Below are positions 8,184-15,468 of a DNA stretch of 22,160 nucleotides, in pieces (the stretch's first letter is position 1; each line of letters begins with the position of its first letter). Both the position numbers and the translations under genes were made by a program. Origin of the DNA: an uncultured Bacilli bacterium (GTDB lineage Bacteria; Bacillota_I; Bacilli_A; RF39; UBA660). Under the pieces are notes generated by a model. That model had not been told where the DNA came from. It ran no database searches and worked only from the letters and a program-made list of their open reading frames with translations. Location of the stretch: the NCBI GenBank assembly GCA_944331815.1, contig CALVIQ010000035.1, positions 1 through 22,160 of the forward strand. The letters are read 5' to 3'.

Positions 8184-9890
8184 ATGACAAAATTTGAAGC
8201 ACTATCAAAATTAGGTTTAACCATAAATGCTACTGATGAACAAATAAGAAAAGCATATCGAGCTTTAGTTAAAAAATATCATCCAGACCAATTTATTGAA
8301 GGAAGTTTAGAACAAAAACAAGCTGAAGAAAAAATGAAAGAAATTAATGCTGCTAAAGATGCACTTGACAAAATGGAAAAGAATGGTGAAGATAATCCAT
8401 ATCATCAAAGTTCACAAAGCTATCAACAAACTTCTATAGATATTGAAAAATATAAAAGAAAGATGGTTGAAAAATTAAGCCAATATAATTCTTCAAACAA
8501 TTCTATTAGTGATTTGATGAAATATCATAATGAAATTGTTATGTTAATTTTTGATTTTGAAAGATTTATAAAAAATTTCACTAACAAACAAAATATAGAT
8601 AATGCTTATCACTTGTTTAAAAATTCTGTAAAAGATATATTCCAAAGATTTAAATCTGAATTTTTTGAAAAATATGATATTGATGGAGCAACAATAAAAG
8701 AAACTATTAATTATGAATGTAATCTTGAAGAATTTTATAATCAATTGTTGAAAATCAAAGAAAAATATGATTTAAAAAAAATTTATAGAAAAAAAGTTGA
8801 ACAAGATTTAAGTGACTATAAATTAAGAGCTGGTTATGATTATTTAAAAGAATTAATCGAAGTTGTAATAAATAACATTTTAATAGGATTAAAAACAAAC
8901 AATTATAATAACTATGAAGAAGAATTAAATAAAGGTAAAAAGGAAATCGATGAAATATTTGCAGATTACTTTAGTTACTTAACACAATTTAATGAAATTC
9001 AAAAGTTTTTAGATAATGAATCATTAAATGACACTAAAGTTTTAGAAATTTATACCTTATTTAAAAATGCATGGAATTATTTTAACGATCATGTAAGTTT
9101 ATATGACACTGGAGAAAATTTAGGAAAGATAAATTCATTAATTGAAAAATATAAAAGACATAAACAATTATTAAAAAAATTAGAAAGTTTAAATGATACT
9201 ATTAAAACTATTATTAATAATTATAATATTGCATTACAAAGTTTTACATTTCCATACGACTTAGAAAAAGCAGAATTAGCTACAACACTATTGAATGAAG
9301 TGTTTAGTACAATTAAACAAGCAGAATTAGGTTTTGTACCAATTGAATCTTGCAAACGATTAATAAATTTAAAATTTATAAACTATGATGATGATAAATC
9401 TATTTTAAATTCAATTGTCGGAACAAACAATAGTAAAAATATTTATATTAGAAATTGTGATGCTTATACATATGATGATATTATATTAGGACAAGTTATA
9501 AACGAAGATGAAGATAATATAACTATGCAAGGAGTAGATTCATTCTATAGTTTTAAAGAAGAAACAATTGATCGTACAACATTTGAAAATACTTATATTT
9601 CCATAACATCATATATTAAAAATTCAAATTTTTGCGGGTACGAAGACGATTATTTTACAGGTCGTATCATACTTTATCATAATGACATATATAGTTTAGT
9701 ATTTATTCCTAGGTCAAATGTAATACATGTAAAGAAAAATGCAACTTTTTCAAATAAATTTTGTAATGAATCACTACCTTTTAAAAATGTTAACTATTTA
9801 ATTGACTATATTGATGATTTCTTTAGAAAAAAAGTAACAACAAATAAAATAAGAGATGATAAAGATAAAAAAAGAGGATATTTTTATTAA
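8184..9890 (+). CDS. J-domain (DnaJ-like) protein with a long unknown C-terminal part
   Basis: The N-terminal 65 or so residues form a J domain with the HPD motif at 33-35 (KKYHPDQF), which would stimulate the ATPase of DnaK. It is not a canonical DnaJ: no Gly/Phe linker, no zinc-binding CxxCxGxG repeats and no client-binding C-terminal domain. Instead, residues 70-400 are highly charged and look alpha-helical or coiled-coil, and residues 400-540 form a mixed segment that I do not recognise. No membrane segment or signal peptide is seen. It has its own promoter and terminator and is divergent from the antitoxin-fic pair. It probably recruits DnaK to a specific client or structure, but the role is unknown. 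Confidence 0.85.
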   Translation: MTKFEALSKLGLTINATDEQIRKAYRALVKKYHPDQFIEGSLEQKQAEEKMKEINAAKDALDKMEKNGEDNPYHQSSQSYQQTSIDIEKYKRKMVEKLSQYNSSNNSISDLMKYHNEIVMLIFDFERFIKNFTNKQNIDNAYHLFKNSVKDIFQRFKSEFFEKYDIDGATIKETINYECNLEEFYNQLLKIKEKYDLKKIYRKKVEQDLSDYKLRAGYDYLKELIEVVINNILIGLKTNNYNNYEEELNKGKKEIDEIFADYFSYLTQFNEIQKFLDNESLNDTKVLEIYTLFKNAWNYFNDHVSLYDTGENLGKINSLIEKYKRHKQLLKKLESLNDTIKTIINNYNIALQSFTFPYDLEKAELATTLLNEVFSTIKQAELGFVPIESCKRLINLKFINYDDDKSILNSIVGTNNSKNIYIRNCDAYTYDDIILGQVINEDEDNITMQGVDSFYSFKEETIDRTTFENTYISITSYIKNSNFCGYEDDYFTGRIILYHNDIYSLVFIPRSNVIHVKKNATFSNKFCNESLPFKNVNYLIDYIDDFFRKKVTTNKIRDDKDKKRGYFY

Positions 9891-9907
9891 AAAATCTCTT
9901 TTTTTAT
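9867..9907 (+). terminator. Intrinsic terminator of the J-domain gene
   Basis: AAAAAGAG with an inner A/T stem pairs with CTCTTTTTTT. The 5' arm overlaps the last codons and the TAA stop. Confidence 0.7.
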
Positions 9908-10094
9908 AACCAATTATTGTTAATCACAATTTATACCATCATCTTGAACTATCTTTTAGCAACACTATCTATAATATTATTTAAATCATGTTAAAAATTC
10001 GTTTGATTCAGTATTATATTCTAAAACCAAAATACAAACTAATTATATTAATAAATCTATTTTAAAAAAACAAATTAAACCTTTATTAGAATTT

Positions 10095-10121
10095 AAAAAG
10101 TATGAGTAATCTCATACTTTT
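10095..10121. terminator. Terminator hairpin between the convergent J-domain and hsp20 genes
   Basis: AAAAAGTATGAG, loop TAAT, CTCATACTTTT. A and T runs flank both sides, so it can act in both directions. It lies about 20 bases beyond the hsp20 stop. Between 9908 and 10094 I see no gene. Confidence 0.85.
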
Positions 10122-10141
10122 CGTTTAACTTATTTGTTTTT

Positions 10142-10561
10142 TTAGTCTTCAATTTGAACATATTTCTTTTCAGATATTTGTTTTTGTTCTTTTTTAGGAA
10201 TTTCAAGATTTAAAGTACCATTTTTAAATGATGCTTTAATATCTTCTACTTCAATATTATCTCCTACATAGAAACTTCTTGAACATTCACCAAAATATCT
10301 TTCACGTCTAACAAATTTACCATGTTCTTTTTCTTCTTCATTTTTACTCATTGTTGCATTTATAGTTAAATAACCATCATCTATTGATATTTTAATATCA
10401 TCTTTATTATAACCTGGTAAATCTACTAAAATAGAATAATTATCTTTATGTTCTTTAATATCTGTTTTCATTATTTTATTTTCTGTATAGTTCAAATCTC
10501 CAAAAATATCATCTAACAAATTAAATTCATTTCTTCTTGGTAACATCATCATATATATCAT
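10142..10561 (-). CDS. Small heat-shock protein, Hsp20/alpha-crystallin family
   Basis: ATP-independent holdase chaperone that binds unfolding proteins during stress. The 139-aa protein has a short N-terminal arm (LLDDIFGDL) and an alpha-crystallin domain from about residue 32 (DIKEHKDNYSILVDLPGY, GYLTINA). It contains the conserved NGTLNLEIPK motif and an IPK-type C-terminal anchor, as in Hsp18 of clostridia. AAGGAAGGA precedes a cluster of ATG codons; the first (10559-10561) is used, but an ATG three codons later is possible. It has its own consensus promoter overlapped by a CIRCE-like element, so heat-shock control by an HrcA-type repressor is likely. Confidence 0.93.
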   Translation of the reverse strand: MIYMMMLPRRNEFNLLDDIFGDLNYTENKIMKTDIKEHKDNYSILVDLPGYNKDDIKISIDDGYLTINATMSKNEEEKEHGKFVRRERYFGECSRSFYVGDNIEVEDIKASFKNGTLNLEIPKKEQKQISEKKYVQIED

Positions 10562-10617
10562 CTTCCTTCCTTAATGTGTTATACGAGTTTGTTAGCACAA
10601 ATATGAATAATTATACC

Positions 10618-10639
10618 ATGTAAGTTTTTTTTCTTACAT
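10618..10639 (-). other. Hairpin at the 5' end of the hsp20 transcript
   Basis: ATGTAAG, an eight-base A loop (minus strand), CTTACAT: seven perfect base pairs. The predicted transcription start (about 10637) falls at its edge, so it may protect the mRNA 5' end or be an operator. It does not pair with the ribosome binding site, so it is not an obvious RNA thermometer. Confidence 0.5.
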
Positions 10640-10643
10640 TATA

Positions 10644-10672
10644 ATTATAGCACTCTATATTAGCAATGTCAA
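10644..10672 (-). promoter_or_regulatory. Consensus sigma-A promoter of hsp20
   Basis: TTGACA (10667-10672), 17-base spacer, TATAAT (10644-10649): both boxes are perfect. A promoter this strong implies that repression keeps it silent without stress. Confidence 0.85.
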
Positions 10673-10686
10673 TCATAGAATGCTAA
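10660..10686. promoter_or_regulatory. Degenerate CIRCE operator (HrcA-type) at the hsp20 promoter
   Basis: TTAGCAATG-N9-GAATGCTAA. CIRCE is TTAGCACTC-N9-GAGTGCTAA, so the arms match 7/9 and 8/9 with the exact nine-base spacing, and the element covers the -35 box. Extra half-sites lie nearby: ATAGCACTC at 10647-10655 and TTAGCAC at 10592-10598. Confidence 0.6.
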
Positions 10687-10705
10687 TAACAAAATTTCCC
10701 ACATT

Positions 10706-11713
10706 TCATTCTAAATAATTGATATATTTTATTTGTTGTTTTTCAATTAATTCATAAATACTTAATTTATCATCATTCATATTAACATTATTTAATTTAA
10801 TAGCAGTTATTTGATTATTATTATATGTTTTATAATAATAAATTCCTTTAGTAGTGTTTATACAACTAGAATAAGTAGTTATATCATAATTATTTTCTTT
10901 AGTAATTACACTACCTCTAGTCATTGCTACCGAATCTAAAATATGAAAGAATTGTGTTACTGAACTTTCTTCATCATCATTACAAACAGAATTTAATTTA
11001 TTAAATGAAGCTCGAATAAACCTCGAAGAAGATGAACTATCTCCAGGTAATCCAATAGCTCCCATACCTTTCCCATAATTAACTAAACTAATTTTATCAG
11101 AAAAATTATTTTCCTCATTTTTAGGACTTAAATTTATATAATTATTTATATTAGTTAAATGATAAGAAAACTGTGGATTATTAGTTAATACTCCTATTTC
11201 ATTATCATATACTTTTAATCCTTCTTTTACTTGTTCAACTACAATACAATCTTTATCATCACTTATCATCCAATGTAAATCAGCAAGTGGTAAATTATTA
11301 AATTTGACATTAGTTATATTAATATCATTTATAATTTCTTTTACTTCTTTAACACTTTTAAAATTACCTAAAATATATAAAATAAATTCATAAGGGGCTA
11401 AATTAATTTTATTTTTCATAGGTTCATTATAATATGCATTATTAGGAAAATATAATCCAGCCATAGCTAATCCCTTTTCATTAGCTGCTTCAGCATATAA
11501 AGGATAACCATCTGATACAGTAGCCATACCTATCATAGCATATTTAATATCTATATTTTTTACATTATAATTTCTCGGTGTTATGACAACCTTTTCATTA
11601 AATCTATATTCTAAATCTAAATTTCTTCCAAAATATTGATCTTTTGTTTTTAAATTAATACATGTACACCTATTATTCTTTCCCTTCTTTATATGGTATA
11701 AAATTAGTAGCAA
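10706..11713 (-). CDS. Choloylglycine hydrolase/penicillin V acylase family Ntn hydrolase, start codon apparently lost
   Basis: N-terminal-nucleophile amidase of the bile salt hydrolase/penicillin V acylase family. In simple bacterial members the initiator Met is followed directly by the catalytic Cys. Here that Cys is in CTCINLKTKDQYFGRNLD, with the conserved Arg and Asp of GRNLD. LTNNPQF supplies the conserved Asn, and GLPGDSSSSSRF the conserved Arg, so the body looks intact. However, the codon before the Cys (11669-11671) is AGG, not ATG. A ribosome binding site (GAAGGG) sits at the correct distance from that codon. The only conventional in-frame start before the Cys is a TTG at 11711-11713, with no ribosome binding site and 41 bases inside the preceding gene; the coordinates use it. 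Bile salt versus penicillin specificity cannot be decided. Confidence 0.8.
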   Translation of the reverse strand: MLLILYHIKKGKNNRCTCINLKTKDQYFGRNLDLEYRFNEKVVITPRNYNVKNIDIKYAMIGMATVSDGYPLYAEAANEKGLAMAGLYFPNNAYYNEPMKNKINLAPYEFILYILGNFKSVKEVKEIINDINITNVKFNNLPLADLHWMISDDKDCIVVEQVKEGLKVYDNEIGVLTNNPQFSYHLTNINNYINLSPKNEENNFSDKISLVNYGKGMGAIGLPGDSSSSSRFIRASFNKLNSVCNDDEESSVTQFFHILDSVAMTRGSVITKENNYDITTYSSCINTTKGIYYYKTYNNNQITAIKLNNVNMNDDKLSIYELIEKQQIKYINYLE

Positions 11714-12464
11714 ATTTATATTTATCCCTATTTTTTATATATAAATAACCAATCGTACTAAAACATACTGCTCCAATAAAATTAACCATTAAATCTTTCA
11801 TTGTATCATTTATACCTATATCTAAATATCCACCTTCAATAACTATTTCATCATCATCAGTTATAATATGTGTTTCCTTTATATTATCAATAATAACTGC
11901 CTTATTATCATTATTAGGATTCAACTTTACTGTGGAAACCACATTAACAATCCTATCTTTTTGTGTATCCAATCTTAAATATCTATCCATTCCATATTCA
12001 AAGAATTCCCACAATACACCTATTGTCATAGAAAAACAAAACGCTACTATTGCTACATATAAAGGTGATAATTTAATGTTTTTACTACTTTTATTTAATA
12101 TATCAACTAATGAAAAACCAACTCCTGCTGCTAAGAAACCATTTATAGTATGTAATATTGTATCCCAATAAGGAATATTACCATAAAAATTATTTATTTC
12201 ACCTAATATTTCAGCTGAAAAAATAAACAAATAAATAATTGATTCTAATAATGATGGAATACCTATTTTAAATTTATCTTCAATAAGTGTTGGTATAGTA
12301 AATAATAACAATGATAAAAAAAACAAAAATGCATTATTTAAATCCCCTCTTAATATTTCTAATACCATACATATAATAACTAAAAACCTTAATATTAAAT
12401 AAACTAATAATGATTTTTCTTTTGTTTCTTTATATTTTCTTTTTATTTTATCAATATATCTCAT
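11673..12464 (-). CDS. Multi-pass membrane protein, YjdF/DUF2238-like
   Basis: A 263-aa integral membrane protein with about six hydrophobic segments (roughly 20-38, 44-60, 68-88, 103-122, 134-153, 225-245). The pattern GEINNFYGNIPYWDTILH, then a Gly-rich helix, then GVLWEFFEYGMD resembles the DUF2238/YjdF family, which has no established biochemical function. A hydrophilic loop at about 160-220 contains several Asp residues. It is the third gene of a four-gene operon; its stop codon lies one base before the codon where the Ntn hydrolase should start. AAGAGAAAG precedes the ATG. Family membership is from pattern memory. Confidence 0.65.
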   Translation of the reverse strand: MRYIDKIKRKYKETKEKSLLVYLILRFLVIICMVLEILRGDLNNAFLFFLSLLLFTIPTLIEDKFKIGIPSLLESIIYLFIFSAEILGEINNFYGNIPYWDTILHTINGFLAAGVGFSLVDILNKSSKNIKLSPLYVAIVAFCFSMTIGVLWEFFEYGMDRYLRLDTQKDRIVNVVSTVKLNPNNDNKAVIIDNIKETHIITDDDEIVIEGGYLDIGINDTMKDLMVNFIGAVCFSTIGYLYIKNRDKYKFATNFIPYKEGKE

Positions 12465-12473
12465 AACTTTCTC

Positions 12474-12866
12474 TTAAACAAAATATAATATTAATGCTGT
12501 GGAAAACATTAATAAAAATCCACTTATCATTAATCCTAATGTTTTAGAATAACCTTTAGGATTAATTTTATTTAAACTATCTAACTCTTTAATGATAGGA
12601 TGTAACTTCCAAAAATAAGTTGCAATTGAAATAATCATTGCTACTACCGCCCATATTTTTGTTATTTCATTACCAGTTAATAATACAACTAATAATAAAA
12701 ATATAAATATTAACTTAACACCAGCTACCCAATAAGCCATATAATGAGCAAATAAATCTAAATTTTTATCTTCTTTTACATCTCTCCAAGCATCAAAAAC
12801 AGCTACTCCATTACCTAATTTAGAATCAGGCTTAAAATATAATATTAAAACATTACCTAATTCCAT
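12474..12866 (-). CDS. Small membrane protein of unknown function
   Basis: A 130-aa protein with three clear hydrophobic helices (about 47-64, 70-85, 108-130) after a polar N-terminal part containing DAWRDVKEDKNLD; I do not recognise the family. The ATG at 12864-12866 has no ribosome binding site. The frame stays open upstream and encodes a further hydrophobic run (ILDIAIIIFC) that would complete a first membrane helix. A strong AGAAGGGGT site lies 10-12 bases before the start of that run, but the codons there are AAG and ATA, not ATG/GTG/TTG. The true protein may therefore begin about 12 residues earlier, from a non-standard or mutated start. Confidence 0.7.
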   Translation of the reverse strand: MELGNVLILYFKPDSKLGNGVAVFDAWRDVKEDKNLDLFAHYMAYWVAGVKLIFIFLLLVVLLTGNEITKIWAVVAMIISIATYFWKLHPIIKELDSLNKINPKGYSKTLGLMISGFLLMFSTALILYFV

Positions 12867-12892
12867 AATACAAAAAATAATAATTGCTATAT

Positions 12893-13216
12893 CTAATATC
12901 TTTTTTTTACCCCTTCTAAATATATTTTTTTATTAAATCCACCACGTTTTAATCTTTTAACTTTAGCCACTTCAATTACGTCTTCTAACTCTTTACCTTC
13001 TAATTTAGCTAAACTAATCATTACCTCTAACATATCAGCTAATTCTTCTATTCTTTCTTTACCACTACTATTTAATACTTCTTGATATTCTTCATATAAT
13101 TTCTTTTCTAATTCTATTTTATATTCATCATCATTTAGTATTCTTGTAATTGGTATTTCACCATTATTTTTTATTATATCTGGAATATTATCTCTTACTA
13201 ATTTATTATAACTCAT
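12893..13216 (-). CDS. MazG-like nucleoside triphosphate pyrophosphohydrolase family protein
   Basis: A 107-aa all-alpha NTP pyrophosphatase-like protein. The opening SYNKLVRDNIPDII is typical of the phosphoribosyl-ATP-pyrophosphohydrolase-like group. EEYQEVL and EELADMLEVM supply the paired acidic ExxE/ExxD metal-binding helices of the MazG superfamily. Members hydrolyse (d)NTPs to monophosphates, often as housecleaning or stress enzymes; the substrate here is unknown. The ATG at 13214-13216 follows GGAGGTAATATT; a longer frame upstream has no ribosome binding site. It is first in the operon with the two membrane proteins and the Ntn hydrolase. A TGT-TATAAT extended -10 lies at 13235-13243, very near the start. 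Confidence 0.8.
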   Translation of the reverse strand: MSYNKLVRDNIPDIIKNNGEIPITRILNDDEYKIELEKKLYEEYQEVLNSSGKERIEELADMLEVMISLAKLEGKELEDVIEVAKVKRLKRGGFNKKIYLEGVKKRY

Positions 13217-13315
13217 AATATTACCTCCATAGATATTATAACATGATAATTTAGCTTTATATTTATACAATAAATTATTATATAAATGTCACATTTCTTT
13301 AAAATTTAAAACATG

Positions 13316-13388
13316 AAACCATATTGCCAAACCATATACTGAGAATTATGAACAATTTTATTTTTTTAATAATAAATTTAAACCATAT
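13316..13388. repeat. Three direct copies of AAACCATAT
   Basis: Exact copies at 13316-13324, 13329-13337 and 13380-13388, in the gap between the methyltransferase stop and the pyrophosphohydrolase promoter. The first two are 13 bases apart. They are too few and too short for CRISPR; they might be regulator sites or marks of an insertion junction. Confidence 0.6.
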
Positions 13389-13398
13389 ATTATAATTT

Positions 13399-15453
13399 TT
13401 ACCCATCAGTTTCATTTATATTATTATTAAATACATTTTTAATACATAAGTTATAATACTCCTTATTCAATTCAAAACCAATTCCTTTATAATGATTTTG
13501 TTTACACCATACTAATGTAGTGCCACTTCCTAAAAATGGGTCTAAAATATATTTGTTTTTTAATGCAAATTTTTTTATTTGTTCAACTAAATCCAATGGA
13601 TAAGGTGCTGTATGCTTATATGTATTTTCTCCTTTGTTATTTATTTTAATTACAGGATTAATTTTTACAATACTGCTATTATTAGTTATGTCTTTACCTT
13701 TATTAAATACAAATATATGTTCGTAACAATTAACAGGTCTTATATATCCACTAAATAAATTAATTGTTGAATTTCTTTTAGATTGAACCTCACCTTTATC
13801 CCAAATTATATTTCCAGTTAAATTAAAACCAACAATTTCAAAAATCAGACATGATAAAAAACCTAATTGGATTCTATGTTTTGACATATTTGAGTTAACA
13901 TATATATTATCCTCTGACACTATATCACCAATATTATATAAATAATAAGAATTATTAATTAAAGATTTATAAACAGAATTTGCATTAATCATCATATCAG
14001 TTAAATACATTATTAAATTATCCCATTGAGAATACTCTCTAGCATTATAATAAGGCGGTGAAGTAATTGCCGCACCTATTTGATTTTTAGCAATTTTGTT
14101 TAAATATAAAGATGAATTATGATTAAATATTTCTAGATTATTTTTTAATTTTATCATTCCGGAAATACTATTATTAATATTAATTTGCTTAGACAATGAT
14201 TTAAATAACTTATAAATAGGTAATTGATTATAATTAAATTCAGATAATTTAAATAAATCTTTGTTATTATTAATAATAATTTTTCTTTCTAACTGTTTCT
14301 CATAATTTTCAAAATTTACCAAACATACATATTCTAAATTCCATGAATATGATCTAATTAAATATTCAACACAATCTAAATCTTTATTAAATATATCCCT
14401 ATGCCAGTTTTTATATAATTCTTCATCTATTAAATTATTTTTATTCCTCTCTGACAACTTAAAATATCTATATGTGCCATACTCATCAAATCTTTTGCCT
14501 CTTCCTGATTTACTTCTATCAGGACATTTAGGATTTTTACATTCCCAACTTCTTAAAAACATTTCTGGATATGAATTACCTTGTTGTATTGTTGTCATAC
14601 AAGATGGACATGGAATATTACTTTCATCTAATTCTATTTTTTTCAAAACAAGGATTTTTTTACTAAGATCAGAACTTAAATACAAATCTTCAAATTTAAA
14701 GCCGCATGAAACACTTTCATAAAAATATGAGGATAATTCTTCATAATTATCAATATTTCTTTCTTTTAAAAATCTTGCTAATTTTTTGATTTGTCGATCT
14801 TTATGAAATGCAAAAAATTTTCCTTTAAATTGAATAAAATTTTCAGCGAAAATACTAATCTTATAAATTAGTTGCCAAGTAACATCTTTGCCATTTTTAT
14901 CAATTAAATTACCTTCAAAAACAATAGTTAAATGTCTATAATTTTCTAATTTATTATATGTATTTGAAATAAAGCTCGTTAATTTATCTAAAGAATAATC
15001 CAAATCCAAAAACAATTGTTGATTAACTTTAAGGATTAATAAAGAATAATCCCACTTTTGCCTTTTTTTACTATATATATTTAGCCATTCATTTGCATTG
15101 TCATTTATCCGATTACTTCCAACATCTTCAATTCTTTTTTTCAAAGATGAAATAATTGTATTTGGATTATAGTTTTTTAATCTTGCTATAAAATCATCTA
15201 AAACTTCTGATAATTGTTCCTCTGTATACGAAAATTTAATATTATATTTATTGGGTAAAGAATAATAATATTCTTTTCTTAACTTATTGCGCTCAACAGA
15301 GTCTATAGTAATTCCCATTTCTTTTTTTATCCTTTTTAGTTCTTTTACAAATAAATTATCATATTTTCGACTAACATCAAAAATAGCAGAAATTAATAAA
15401 CACTCTTCAATATTGTTTGGCAGTAATTTCTTAATTTCATTTATTTTTCTCAT
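13399..15453 (-). CDS. DNA methyltransferase, probable N4-cytosine type, with long zinc-ribbon N-terminal extension
   Basis: The C-terminal third (about 455-675) is a beta-arranged DNA methyltransferase: catalytic motif IV TSPPYYN (465-468 SPPY) comes before the SAM-binding motif I DPFLGSGTT (638-646). SPPY usually marks N4-cytosine enzymes, while DPPY/NPPY marks N6-adenine. HTAPYPLDL before motif I fits the same group. The first 450 or so residues are an extension that I do not recognise. It contains a four-Cys zinc-ribbon-like knuckle (C282, C285, C305, C310), followed by RSKSGRGKRFDEYG, perhaps for target recognition. AAGGAG lies five bases before the ATG. It is transcribed 15 bases after the unknown 385-aa gene, an arrangement typical of restriction-modification pairs. 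Confidence 0.88.
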   Translation of the reverse strand: MRKINEIKKLLPNNIEECLLISAIFDVSRKYDNLFVKELKRIKKEMGITIDSVERNKLRKEYYYSLPNKYNIKFSYTEEQLSEVLDDFIARLKNYNPNTIISSLKKRIEDVGSNRINDNANEWLNIYSKKRQKWDYSLLILKVNQQLFLDLDYSLDKLTSFISNTYNKLENYRHLTIVFEGNLIDKNGKDVTWQLIYKISIFAENFIQFKGKFFAFHKDRQIKKLARFLKERNIDNYEELSSYFYESVSCGFKFEDLYLSSDLSKKILVLKKIELDESNIPCPSCMTTIQQGNSYPEMFLRSWECKNPKCPDRSKSGRGKRFDEYGTYRYFKLSERNKNNLIDEELYKNWHRDIFNKDLDCVEYLIRSYSWNLEYVCLVNFENYEKQLERKIIINNNKDLFKLSEFNYNQLPIYKLFKSLSKQININNSISGMIKLKNNLEIFNHNSSLYLNKIAKNQIGAAITSPPYYNAREYSQWDNLIMYLTDMMINANSVYKSLINNSYYLYNIGDIVSEDNIYVNSNMSKHRIQLGFLSCLIFEIVGFNLTGNIIWDKGEVQSKRNSTINLFSGYIRPVNCYEHIFVFNKGKDITNNSSIVKINPVIKINNKGENTYKHTAPYPLDLVEQIKKFALKNKYILDPFLGSGTTLVWCKQNHYKGIGFELNKEYYNLCIKNVFNNNINETDG

Positions 15454-15468
15454 AGATTCTCCTTATCT

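Noticed and set aside
13316..13388. Short CRISPR array
   Set aside because: The repeats are nine bases long, three in number and unevenly spaced.
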